Notes under the pieces: generated by a model | Told to the model about the DNA's origin: nothing | The model's database searches: none | Seen by the model: only the letters and a program-made list of their open reading frames with translations | Shown here: in pieces, positions 7,394 to 15,302 of the stretch | How the letters are laid out: each line of letters begins with the position of its first letter | Numbering within the stretch: the first letter of the stretch is position 1 | Source of the DNA: UMGS1696 sp964621755 | GTDB taxonomy: Bacteria; Bacillota; Clostridia; Oscillospirales; CAG-272 | Assembly: GCA_964621755.1 (NCBI GenBank) | Contig: CAZUPI010000026.1 | Location: forward strand, 1-34,670 | Direction of reading: 5' to 3' | DNA: 34,670 nucleotides | Position numbers and translations under genes: made by a program

Positions 7394-8882
7394 GATTAAA
7401 AATGAGGAAAAAGCGCACAAAGAGCGCTTTTTCAGTCTTCGCGGTCGAATGATAATCGCTTTTGCGGTGTTCACCGTAATCGTTCTGGCGCTCCTATGGC
7501 TGTTCCAGACCGTACTGCTTGACGATATTTATCGTTCCCTCAAGCTCGGTGAACTGAAAAAATGTGCGAACGAACTTGGACAAGAAGTAGAGGATATTGA
7601 CAGCCTTGACGATATTACCGACTATCTTGCGAAAAAATACACGATTTGCTTGTCCGCATACGAGATATCGGGCAGCGGATATTACCGCACCGGACGGGTC
7701 ATCACCCAAAAACACGTCAACTCGTTTTGTTTTATCCACAACGTTACGTCCGACGACCTGCTTAACCAGCTTTACCGAGGTGCTGTGAAAAATGGCGGAG
7801 CGTATATAAAAAGAGTCTCTCTCTCCGCGATTTTGCAAGGTGGAAAATCAGATGACAGCGGAAACGCGGGCGAAAATGTCATTTATGCGAAATTGATTCC
7901 GTTGGAAGAATCCGAGCTTCTGCTTTTGCTCAATACAGAGCTCCTTCCGCTTGATTCGACAGTACAGACCCTTCGCGTCCAGCTCATGCTGATTAGCGTT
8001 ATTCTGTTCGCGGTAGCGGTGGTGCTCGCAGTGATTTTTTCAGACCGGATTTCAAAGCCTATTCGCGAAATGAGCAGCGAAGCTTCTAAACTCGCGCTCG
8101 GAAACTATAACGTAAATTTCGAGGGCGGCAATTGTACGGAAACGGTAAACTTGTCGATGACCCTCAACCGCGCGGCATACGAGCTGTCGAAGCTGGATAA
8201 AATGCAGAAGGACCTAATCGCCAATGTTTCGCACGACCTGCGCACACCACTCACGATGATTGCCGGATACACGGAAGCCATGCGGGATTTGCCCGGCGAA
8301 GCGACGCCGGAGAATATGCAAATCGTGATAGACGAAACCAACCGTTTGACTTCCCTCGTGAACGACATGCTGGAGGTATCCCGGTACCAAGGCGGTACAC
8401 AGACGCTGAAGCTCGCGCGGTTCAACTTCACGGATGTAATACGTACAACGCTCGAGCGGTATGGCAAGCTGCGAGAAAAGGACGGCTACACCATCCGGTT
8501 TGAATCTGACCGTGACGTATACGTAGAAGCGGACGAGGGACGGATTTTGCAGGTGGTGTACAATCTTATTAACAATGCTGTAAATTATACAGGAGACGAC
8601 AAAACGGTGGTCATTCGTCAGACCATACTGAATGAAGACGGCGGCGAAAAGGTACTCCTTGAGGTTATCGACACCGGCATCGGTATTCCGGACGACGAAC
8701 TTCCGCTGGTATGGGAGCGGTACTATAAGGTACATGACTTCCACAAACGTGCGAATATGGGAACGGGGCTCGGACTTTCAATAGTCAAGAATATCCTCCT
8801 CCTCCACGGTGCAGAATTCGGCGTCAAAAGTAAAGTAGGATCCGGCAGCAACTTCTGGTTTAAGCTCAAAACAGTAGAATAA
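7380..8882 (+). CDS. Sensor histidine kinase (HAMP-HisKA-HATPase)
   Basis: A 500-residue membrane kinase paired with the upstream regulator. A transmembrane helix near residues 20-45 and another near 195-220 bracket an extracytoplasmic sensor region of about 150 residues with no recognised domain. HAMP follows. The phospho-acceptor is His285 in N-V-S-H-D-L-R-T-P-L. N-box N-L-I-N-N-A-V-N-Y, G1 D-T-G-I-G-I-P and G2 G-T-G-L-G-L-S-I-V-K are all intact. The ATG at 7380 is chosen with GAGGGG 15-20 bases upstream; a TTG directly before it is also possible. Transcription probably ends at the strong hairpin overlapping its stop codon. The signal sensed cannot be read from sequence. Confidence 0.92.
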   Translation: MLKNKIKNEEKAHKERFFSLRGRMIIAFAVFTVIVLALLWLFQTVLLDDIYRSLKLGELKKCANELGQEVEDIDSLDDITDYLAKKYTICLSAYEISGSGYYRTGRVITQKHVNSFCFIHNVTSDDLLNQLYRGAVKNGGAYIKRVSLSAILQGGKSDDSGNAGENVIYAKLIPLEESELLLLLNTELLPLDSTVQTLRVQLMLISVILFAVAVVLAVIFSDRISKPIREMSSEASKLALGNYNVNFEGGNCTETVNLSMTLNRAAYELSKLDKMQKDLIANVSHDLRTPLTMIAGYTEAMRDLPGEATPENMQIVIDETNRLTSLVNDMLEVSRYQGGTQTLKLARFNFTDVIRTTLERYGKLREKDGYTIRFESDRDVYVEADEGRILQVVYNLINNAVNYTGDDKTVVIRQTILNEDGGEKVLLEVIDTGIGIPDDELPLVWERYYKVHDFHKRANMGTGLGLSIVKNILLLHGAEFGVKSKVGSGSNFWFKLKTVE

Positions 8883-8940
8883 CGTAAGTTTTGACGGGGA
8901 GAAACTTTTTTAAAAGTTTCTCCCCGTCGAGCTTACGTTA
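8880..8940. terminator. Strong bidirectional terminator between convergent genes
   Basis: Outer arms TAACGTAAG (8880-8888) and CTTACGTTA (8932-8940) enclose inner arms GACGGGGAGAAACTTTT (8893-8909) and AAAAGTTTCTCCCCGTC (8912-8928). The A/T runs at the tip allow use on both strands. The outer arm includes the kinase stop codon, and the minus-strand TPM gene ends three bases beyond the other side. It is a member of the G-rich/T-run hairpin family. Confidence 0.85.
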
Positions 8941-8942
8941 TG

Positions 8943-9779
8943 TTAAAATTTTCCACCGGAGCCGCCGTGGCTTCTGCCGGAGGAGGAATGGTGGGTTGAA
9001 CTTCCACCGCCGTGCGAAGAGGATTGTGTCTGGCGCGGCGTCCTCCTTACTTTGTGATAAAGGAAAGTGTTGCGTGTGTTGACTATGTTGAGGGAATCCT
9101 TTCGCGCATAGTTCGACGCTCCTGCCTGCATTTTTACCGTCTTGAGTTCTCCCTTCATAACGCCAACCGGGATGAATGAGAGAATAAAGCCGATGACCAG
9201 TGCAAAAACAATCCACGTCGGAGACAGCTTCTCTTTCGGGAGGTTGCCGACGTCGTACGGTTTGCCGGTCTTCGCTTGCGTGATGAACTCGTCGCACAGT
9301 TCGGCAAAGGTGTGGAATGCAGTATAGTAGCTGCCGTTCGACAGGTAGGACAGGAATTTGTCTGACATGTACGCTTGCCCTGCATCGGTGAATGCGCGAA
9401 TGCCGAATCCGCATGTGCTTATCCGCCAGTCGCGCTCTTCCATGCTAATCATGAGCAGAATGCCGTCGGCGTTCGCACCAAATCCGTATCCATAGTAGTC
9501 GTAAATGTCATCCGCATATTGCATCGGCGTATATCCGGGTGGAATGCTGTCTAGGGTGATTATCACCACATCCACTTGTTGACGTTCGCTGATTTCATCA
9601 AGCTCCGCGAGAAGCTCTTCTTCCTCAGAGCTATACAGAAGGTTTGCTTCATCGACAAAACGTGGGAGCAGACGCTCCGACGGAATTTCAGATGGCATGT
9701 CGTCCAGCGCAAGCGCAAACGAGGGCAGGATAACCATGCACATTATGAGGGACAAAGCGGCGCATATGAATTTTTTCAT
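8943..9779 (-). CDS. TPM-domain membrane protein (YdjH/YgcG-like)
   Basis: A 278-residue protein with an N-terminal signal peptide (cleavage near A-L-A), a TPM domain at about 35-175 (F-V-D-E-A-N-L-L, D-V-V-I-I-T, G-I-L-L-M-I-S-M-E-E-R-D), one transmembrane helix near 188-210, and a Ser/Gly/His-rich tail ending G-G-S-G-G-K-F, as in YgcG-type proteins. The TPM fold should face outside the membrane. It is the last gene of a minus-strand operon behind the zinc-ribbon membrane protein (12 bp gap) and the SPFH protein, matching the gene content of Bacillus subtilis ydjGHI. In Bacillus these proteins are linked to membrane-stress complexes with PspA. The ribosome site is GAGGAGGG. No enzyme activity is claimed. 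Confidence 0.85.
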   Translation of the reverse strand: MKKFICAALSLIMCMVILPSFALALDDMPSEIPSERLLPRFVDEANLLYSSEEEELLAELDEISERQQVDVVIITLDSIPPGYTPMQYADDIYDYYGYGFGANADGILLMISMEERDWRISTCGFGIRAFTDAGQAYMSDKFLSYLSNGSYYTAFHTFAELCDEFITQAKTGKPYDVGNLPKEKLSPTWIVFALVIGFILSFIPVGVMKGELKTVKMQAGASNYARKDSLNIVNTRNTFLYHKVRRTPRQTQSSSHGGGSSTHHSSSGRSHGGSGGKF

Positions 9780-9791
9780 CTTTCTCCCTCC

Positions 9792-10883
9792 TCAAAGCAT
9801 CCGTGTAATCAGCCATATCAGCACATAAGCCAGTACGCTGAAAATGGCGGTGTAGATTCCAATCCATTTCCAATAAGCTGCTCTGTCTACCGGAAGGTCG
9901 CCGATGAATTTACCGGTCTGCCCGTTCATAGCGAACTGATAATTTTTTCCGTTCCATGTGGTGTTGAGAATCCAGACGGGGAGCAGCGCATACTTCACGG
10001 AGCTTCTGAGAAATTGAAAGTTGCTTTGCTCAAGAGTGACAGAAGAGAATTCCCTGCAAGTTTCGTTTCGGATGACGGTCTCGGTAGTCTCTTTGATGCG
10101 GCTGTTAGCTCGGTCAACGCTCTGTTCCGCAGTTACGTCGTACCTATCGGCGAAATATCCGGCGAGATAAGCGGTCTGGAAATCAACGGCTTCCGACATA
10201 TCGAAAGGTTCAAGGGATTCCATGAGAGCGTCGGGCATCTTTGTGGAACCGTCGACGGGAACGTTTTCGTAGGTTATGCTTCCGTTCCGGTACAGAGAGA
10301 AAAACGAAGTTTCGGTGTAGTTGTACCTTGCATCGGCCCAAACGCGGAGCTTGGTACCCTTAAAGCGCAGTTGGGCGTTGACGTCGGCGTTGAACAGCCA
10401 GAAGGGAACATACACACCTTTGATCTCATCAAGGTGATTTTCGTCCTTGAAGATTTTGGGGAGGAGTTTTTTACCGTTGAAGTGGCGCAGCAGTCCATCC
10501 TTGGCAGCTTTTTTATCGAGTTTGAAAGGGACAACGAAGTCAGGACGCAAATCCCCTGCAAAGTTTTCCTTGACGATAACGGGGTTTCCGCAGTATGGAC
10601 AGCTTGTAGCGGCAGTTGTGCTGTCTCCGATAATTTCACCGCCGCACGAATTGCAGACATAAACACGCATCCCATCGCATTCTCCGTCTGCCCACTGTTT
10701 GCCGGCGCTCGTGTTCCAATCCATGTTATCCGTGCTTGCCTCGTGAAGGTCCTCGTCATACGATTTCAGCGTATCCATATCAAATTCCGTGTCGCAGTAT
10801 GGACATTTCATCTTTTGCAGCTTACTGTCAAATGTAATCGCACCGCCGCAGCATGGACACTTATATTCCAATAGTTCAGCCAA
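9792..10883 (-). CDS. Zinc-ribbon membrane protein (YdjG-like, TFIIB-type zinc ribbons)
   Basis: A 363-residue protein starting with TTG, preceded by AAGGAGG at a good spacing. Two zinc ribbons lie at the N-terminus: Cys9/Cys12/Cys27/Cys30 and Cys76/Cys79/Cys94/Cys97. A central beta-rich region of about 230 residues has no motif I can name, and a single transmembrane helix lies near 335-360. The family is often mis-named as primosomal protein or helicase because of the zinc ribbon; nothing here supports DNA helicase function. It sits between SPFH and TPM genes and so probably belongs to the same membrane complex as Bacillus YdjG, with the ribbons in the cytoplasm. Confidence 0.82.
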   Translation of the reverse strand: MAELLEYKCPCCGGAITFDSKLQKMKCPYCDTEFDMDTLKSYDEDLHEASTDNMDWNTSAGKQWADGECDGMRVYVCNSCGGEIIGDSTTAATSCPYCGNPVIVKENFAGDLRPDFVVPFKLDKKAAKDGLLRHFNGKKLLPKIFKDENHLDEIKGVYVPFWLFNADVNAQLRFKGTKLRVWADARYNYTETSFFSLYRNGSITYENVPVDGSTKMPDALMESLEPFDMSEAVDFQTAYLAGYFADRYDVTAEQSVDRANSRIKETTETVIRNETCREFSSVTLEQSNFQFLRSSVKYALLPVWILNTTWNGKNYQFAMNGQTGKFIGDLPVDRAAYWKWIGIYTAIFSVLAYVLIWLITRML

Positions 10884-10970
10884 TGTATTTCCTCCTTATT
10901 CTGCCCCACCCAGATTGGAACGGTTTGCGGGGATTAAAACTTACACAGTGAATCTGTAACGTTCCTTTTC

Positions 10971-12287
10971 TTACTTCACATCACTGTCATCAAATATGTC
11001 GCCGCATTCCGGGCAGAATTTTGGCGGATGTGCGGGATCTTCGGGTTCCCAGCCGCATTTGTCGCATTTGTAGAGTTTTTCGCCGGCAGGTTTCTTAGCA
11101 CCGCATTCAGAGCAGAATTTGCCTTTGTTGACCGCGCCGCAGGTGCAGACCCAACCTTCGGCGGCCGGCTTTTTAGCGCCACATTCGGGGCAGAACTTTC
11201 CTGTAGCTATGGTACCGCAGATGCATTTCCATGTGTTTGTGCCGGCGGTGGATTGAGCGGTTGCTGCGGCCTGTTGTTGCTGTTGACCCATCTGGAATAG
11301 GGTCTGAGCATTCATGTTTCCTGCCTGCTGTGCCATGCCCATACCTACAAAGCCTGCCATGGCGCCGTTTTTATTGGAGGCAGCCGATTTCATAGCATCA
11401 GCTTGTGCGCTGACGAGCGTTGCGGCTGCCATGGTGGGATCGCGCATCATAGCGGTTTTCTGGGCTGTTTTGATGAGTTCGGCGTCCTCTACGGGGAGTG
11501 TTACGGATCCCAATGCAACCGATATGATTTTGAGCCCGCGGAGTTCGCTCCACTTTGTGGAGAGTGCTTCGTTCATTGCCTGCTCGAGTTCTGTGTTGTG
11601 CGCAACCAGCTGATTCGGACGAAGTTCGAGCTCAGACAGTTTGCCGAATGCCGGCTGAAGTGCGCTGATGAATTCTGTTTTTAGCTGTCCATCGATTTCT
11701 TCACGTGTGTATTCTCTGCTTACATTGCCGCATACGTTTGTGTAAAAGAGAAGTGGGTTTGCGATTTTATAGGAATATACACCGTTGCAGCAAACTGACA
11801 CGTCAATGTCAAGGCCGATTCTGGAATCCACTACACGGAACGGAATTGGGTTGGCCGTGCCGAACTTGTTGTCGATGATTTCCTTTGTGTTGAAGTAGTA
11901 CACACGTTGGTCCTTGCCGGTGTCGCCCCCATAAGTGAAGCGCTTGCCAATTTGTTTGAAGGTTTCTAAGATACTCTCTCCAAGACTGCCGGAGAAAATG
12001 GACGGCTCGGTTGAGGTATTATATGTAAATTCACCGGGTTCCGCGCATACTTCGACGATTTTGCCCTGTTCGACGATAATCATGCACTGTCCGTCCGCCA
12101 CGGCGATGCCGCTGCCATTTGAAATGATGTTGTCGTCCCCTTTCGTGTTGGAAGAGCGGCTGGATACTCGCTTTTTACCCTTTACAACAAGAACGTTTTT
12201 GTCAATCGCATCACAATAGAAAAATTCCTTCCACTGGTCTGCAAGTACACCGGTTGCTGCGCTGAGCCCTGCTTTAATAAGTCCCAT
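10971..12287 (-). CDS. SPFH-domain protein with C-terminal zinc ribbons (YdjI-like)
   Basis: A 438-residue cytoplasmic, membrane-associated scaffold. Residues 1-280 are the SPFH/virion-core-like domain (Q-W-K-E-F-F-Y-C-D, I-V-E-Q-G-K-I-V-E-V, R-V-V-D-S-R-I-G-L-D-I-D). An Ala/Gln/Met-rich stretch follows at about 290-345. Three C-terminal zinc ribbons come next: C-I-C-G...F-C-P-E-C, C-T-C-G...F-C-S-E-C and a rubredoxin-like C-D-K-C-G-W...F-C-P-E-C. This is the architecture of YdjI, which in Bacillus works with YdjG, YdjH and the PspA-family YdjF. It is first in the operon, with an AAGGAG site and a TATAAT 49 bp upstream. No PspA gene is adjacent in this window. Confidence 0.85.
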   Translation of the reverse strand: MGLIKAGLSAATGVLADQWKEFFYCDAIDKNVLVVKGKKRVSSRSSNTKGDDNIISNGSGIAVADGQCMIIVEQGKIVEVCAEPGEFTYNTSTEPSIFSGSLGESILETFKQIGKRFTYGGDTGKDQRVYYFNTKEIIDNKFGTANPIPFRVVDSRIGLDIDVSVCCNGVYSYKIANPLLFYTNVCGNVSREYTREEIDGQLKTEFISALQPAFGKLSELELRPNQLVAHNTELEQAMNEALSTKWSELRGLKIISVALGSVTLPVEDAELIKTAQKTAMMRDPTMAAATLVSAQADAMKSAASNKNGAMAGFVGMGMAQQAGNMNAQTLFQMGQQQQQAAATAQSTAGTNTWKCICGTIATGKFCPECGAKKPAAEGWVCTCGAVNKGKFCSECGAKKPAGEKLYKCDKCGWEPEDPAHPPKFCPECGDIFDDSDVK

Positions 12288-12335
12288 CGTAATTCTCCTT
12301 TATTTTGGTTATATGTTGACGATTTTCAATTTATT

Positions 12336-12341
12336 ATTATA
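12336..12341 (-). promoter_or_regulatory. -10 element of the SPFH operon promoter
   Basis: A perfect TATAAT on the minus strand lies 49 bp before the SPFH start. The matching -35 would fall in the N run at 12356-12365, so it cannot be read. Confidence 0.5.
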
Positions 12342-12355
12342 TCATATGCTTATTA

Positions 12356-12365
12356 NNNNNNNNNN
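12356..12365. other. Assembly gap (10 N)
   Basis: Ten ambiguous bases with CTTATTA on both sides. The shared flank suggests the joined contigs may overlap, so the real gap could be zero or negative. Confidence 0.95.
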
Positions 12366-12449
12366 CTTATTAAAAAGTCTACAAAAAGATAAATGTCACA
12401 GTGAAAAATTTTTGTTTGCTGTCCATTAACCCGGCAAGAATGCAAAACA

Positions 12450-12497
12450 AAAAGTACAAGTACAGACTTCAACAATGAGGTTTGTGCTTGTACTTTT
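12450..12497 (-). terminator. Intrinsic terminator of the acidic lipoprotein gene
   Basis: An 18-base stem, AAAAGTACAAGTACAGAC (12450-12467) with GTTTGTGCTTGTACTTTT (12480-12497), has one G-U pair and one mismatch. On the minus strand it is followed by a T-rich run. It lies 130 bp past the lipoprotein stop. The rest of 12288-12627 holds only the SPFH promoter, the N gap and AT-rich DNA. Confidence 0.7.
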
Positions 12498-12627
12498 ATT
12501 GAGCGGGATAGAATACAGAGCTTATTTTAGCCTTTCACGTCACTGCACGCAAAGATATCTTTCGTATAAATTTTAAGGGTGGAAGAGGATTTTTTCAAAA
12601 AATCTCCCTTGCGCATTCCCCGCGAAA

Positions 12628-14134
12628 TCAGTTCCACTCAGCGGAGAAAGCAGCGTCGAAGTTACGGCCGCCCCAAGCATCCTTGATGGTTACGACAAAG
12701 TAGTTTTCACCTTCCACGAGGATGTCGGCGAGCGTTGCGGTATCGAGTACCCACTTGCCTTCGTTCCAGTCCTGGATAACGCATTCGCCATCGTCTACGT
12801 ATACTTCAACACCGTTGAGGTATGTGTGGATTGCATTGTCATATGCGCAGTCCCAGATGAACTCGTCGCAGCTGAGAATCTGTTCCAGATTTTCTACTGT
12901 GAAGGTCTTGTAAAGGATAAGCCCGTGTACAGAGCCTGTCCAGCCAATCTCTTCTGTGATGTTGCCGAACGGTCCGTTTGCGGTATCCCATGTTTCAAGA
13001 AGAGCAGTATCTGTCGTGAAGTTCGGGTTTTCCGCGATGAATTTCGCCATGTCGTCTGTTGTTTCATCATAGAAGCCGCCTGCAGCACTGCCGTCGATTG
13101 TGCCTTCACCATCGGTGTACGGGCAGTTATATACGGAATAGTGCCATTCGGAGCCACGAGAGAAGAATCCAACAGAATTCTTGGTGGAGTTTTCTTCATA
13201 GGTTATGTAGAGGTCGAGTTCACGGCCGCCCCAACAGTTCTTGATGGAGATGGCGATGTAGTTTTCACCTTCTACAAGGAAGTCGTGCAGAGTCTTGCCT
13301 TCCTGTGTGTTGCAGCTGATGAGTTCATAGTCGCTGTTCCAGTCGCCGGAACCACAGTTTGCGTCAGCATAGTAGAACAGCTCGCCGTTTATGTAAATGT
13401 ATACGGTATTATCATAGAAGCAATACAGTTCATAGAGTGTTGTGTCAGCGAGAGTTCCAACGTTGAAGGTCTTGTAAACCATCAGACCGTTGGTATTCGG
13501 GTCATTTTTGAAGTCTGTGTCAGCACCGAGAATGCTTTCGATACAGTCGCCGAACGGAGCTTCCACTTCGTCCCACGATGCCATGAGAGTGGTGTCTTTG
13601 TACCATTCCGGATTTTTTGCGACGAATGCAGCCATTTCATCGTCTTCTTCTGCAAAGTAACCGCCAGCAGTACCGCCGCCTACTACTCCCGCACCGTCGG
13701 TGTAAGGACAGAAGTATGTTGCGTAATGGTAGGATTCCATCTGCTCGATGAGCATGCCGGTTGTGGATTCCTCTTCAACAGGTTCTTCTTCAACCGATTC
13801 AGTCTGTTCTTCNNNNNNNNNNNNNNNNNNNNNNNNNNNNNNNNNNNNNNNNNNNNNNNNNNNNNNNNNNNNNNNNNNNNNNNNNNNNNNNNNNNNNNNN
13901 NNNNNNNNNNNNTTCGTCGGATTCTTCGACCTGTTCTTCTTCAACTGTTTCGTCGGATTCTTCGACCTGTTCTTCTTCAACTGTTTCGTCTGTCTGGTCT
14001 TCGGTAGAAGGTGTGGTTTCTTCATTTGTGGTATTGTTGACGTTAGTAGTTTCTTCTTCCGAGGAGCATGCGGACATAAGAGCAGCAGAAGTCAGCATGG
14101 CGGCTACAAGCATAATGCTTATAAACTTTTTCAT
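12628..14134 (-). CDS. Lipoprotein with Glu-rich repeat linker and duplicated beta-sandwich domain (interrupted by gap)
   Basis: The signal peptide ends at lipobox M-S-A-C (Cys23). A Thr/Asn stretch and an acidic linker built from a 12-residue repeat (E-E-E-Q-V-E-E-S-D-E-T-V) follow and run into the N gap. After the gap come two copies of a ~190-residue domain. Shared features are C-P-Y-T-D-G-x-G, A-P-F-G or G-P-F-G, Y-K-T-F, Y-D-N-x-x-Y/H-x-Y-x-N-G, L-V-E-G-E-N-Y and W-G-G-R. The pattern resembles galactose-binding-like jelly-roll domains appended to secreted enzymes, but no catalytic domain is present. The reading frames on either side differ with 100 N, so the true gap length should be a multiple of three. 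Likely a cell-surface binding or adhesion protein; function unknown. Confidence 0.75.
13813..13912. other. Assembly gap (100 N) inside a coding tandem repeat
   Basis: The N run begins just inside the acidic linker of the lipoprotein and abuts two intact 36-bp repeat units. A round 100 N is a conventional placeholder for unknown length. A collapsed repeat array is the likely cause. Confidence 0.95.
13913..13984. repeat. Two visible units of a 36-bp coding tandem repeat
   Basis: Units at 13913-13948 and 13949-13984 are identical by eye and encode the acidic 12-residue repeat of the lipoprotein linker on the minus strand. A related but diverged stretch lies on the other side of the gap (13772-13812), so more units are probably hidden in the N run. 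Confidence 0.9.
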
Positions 14135-14205
14135 TTTTTTCTATGTCTCCTTTTATTTTAATATTGCAACTCTTCCCGATTGCAGTATCACTTATTTTAC
14201 AACTT

Positions 14206-14234
14206 ATTTTACACCCGCCAAAGATAAATGTCAA
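14206..14234 (-). promoter_or_regulatory. Sigma-A promoter of the acidic lipoprotein gene
   Basis: On the minus strand TTGACA (14229-14234) is spaced 17 bp from TAAAAT (14206-14211), 70 bp before the lipoprotein start, which has an AAAGGAG site. The rest of 14135-14427 is AT-rich DNA in which nothing else was recognised. Confidence 0.7.
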
Positions 14235-14427
14235 TATACTTGGAGTAAAATCATGGGCTTGACCAAAAAAAAGTTAAACTAAAAAATAAAATTATTCACA
14301 TATTAAATGGCATATATTGCTTTTATATGCTGAAATTGTCTTTATTATTAACCTGTCATTGCGAAATCCAGCGTCGAATCAAACGATTGTGTTGACTTCA
14401 GTGGTATATTGTGTTAAACGGCGGATG

Positions 14428-15078
14428 TTAATTTTGCGAGGATGGAAGGGAAGTATTCTCAGCCTTGGCTAAGGAAGCCGCTTTGCTGTAGATACATCCG
14501 CAGTAGTTCTGCCGGTACAGGTTGTATTCCTTAGATAATTCAATTGAACGTTTATAGCCGTTTTTCTTTTTAAAATCGGAGCGGAGGTACTCCACACCAT
14601 ATTCTTCACTAAGCCGGATTCCGATTTCGTTGAGCCATGCCGCGTTTTTATAGGGGCTGATTGAGAGGGTTGTGGTAAAATAATCAAACCTGCCTGCTTT
14701 GGCCTCCGCGGCAGTGCGTCTCAACCGCAGTTCATAGCAAATCCGGCATCGTTCTCCTCCTTCAGGCAGAGTCTCAAGACCGCGCACTTTGTCAAAGAAT
14801 TCCGCCGGAACGTAATCGGGAGTCATGACAGCAATATTGGAATTGCCGGATTCATTGAGAAACCTCCGCAATTCGGACAGACGGAAGGAAAATTCCCGCT
14901 CCGGCGAGATATTTGGATTATAGAAATACGCGGTGATATCAAAGTACTGTGCGATATATTCCGTTACGTACGATGAGCAGGGCGCGCAGCAGACATGGAG
15001 CAAGAGGCGCGGCTTAATATTGGATTTTTCGAGTTCAGCGAGTTTTTTTTCAAGCCACAGACTATAGTTTACAACCAT
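14428..15078 (-). CDS. queH: Epoxyqueuosine reductase QueH
   Basis: A 216-residue enzyme for the last step of queuosine synthesis: reduction of epoxyqueuosine to queuosine in tRNA. It is the cobalamin-independent alternative to QueG. The diagnostic H-V-C-C-A-P-C motif (Cys30, Cys31, Cys34) is near the N-terminus, R-C-R-I-C-Y-E-L-R is in the middle, and Y-C-G-C lies near residue 193; these Cys residues hold the Fe-S cluster in the family. Length matches QueH (DUF208). It has no clear ribosome site. It is transcribed away from dpaA and stands alone; no other queuosine gene is in the window. Confidence 0.92.
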   Translation of the reverse strand: MVVNYSLWLEKKLAELEKSNIKPRLLLHVCCAPCSSYVTEYIAQYFDITAYFYNPNISPEREFSFRLSELRRFLNESGNSNIAVMTPDYVPAEFFDKVRGLETLPEGGERCRICYELRLRRTAAEAKAGRFDYFTTTLSISPYKNAAWLNEIGIRLSEEYGVEYLRSDFKKKNGYKRSIELSKEYNLYRQNYCGCIYSKAASLAKAENTSLPSSQN

Positions 15079-15216
15079 TTCAAACCAACTTTACAAAAGA
15101 ATTTATTGCATTACATTGTAGCATAAAAACGCACGCCATGCAACGCTGTTAAGTGAATTTTCCAGTGCGGCAGAACTTCCTTTTTCGGAAGGAATAATAC
15201 GCTCTTGCCTGCCTGC

Positions 15217-15238
15217 ACGATATCCCCGCAGCGTCATA
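15217..15238 (+). promoter_or_regulatory. Possible sigma-K-like promoter of dpaAB
   Basis: AC (15217-15218) and CATA followed by TTCTG (15235-15243) at a 16-bp spacing approximate the mother-cell sigma-K pattern AC-N16-CATAnnnTA, 60 bp before the preferred dpaA start. One core base differs. No sigma-A-like promoter is evident here, in keeping with a sporulation gene. Confidence 0.35.
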
Positions 15239-15302
15239 TTCTGTAGTGAGGGAGATTGCGTATCACCGCAGCCCCCAATTTGTAGAAAACAGGTATTGCA
15301 AT

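Noticed and set aside
9576..10874. Long plus-strand ORF of 432 codons
   Set aside because: It lies antisense to the zinc-ribbon membrane protein and TPM genes, which have clear motifs, ribosome sites and operon spacing. The plus-strand translation shows no domain.
13913..13984. CRISPR-like 36-bp repeats
   Set aside because: The units are directly adjacent without spacers and encode an in-frame acidic peptide repeat.
12826..14007. Plus-strand ORF of 393 codons over the lipoprotein
   Set aside because: It is an antisense shadow that passes through the N gap. The minus strand has the signal peptide, promoter and terminator.
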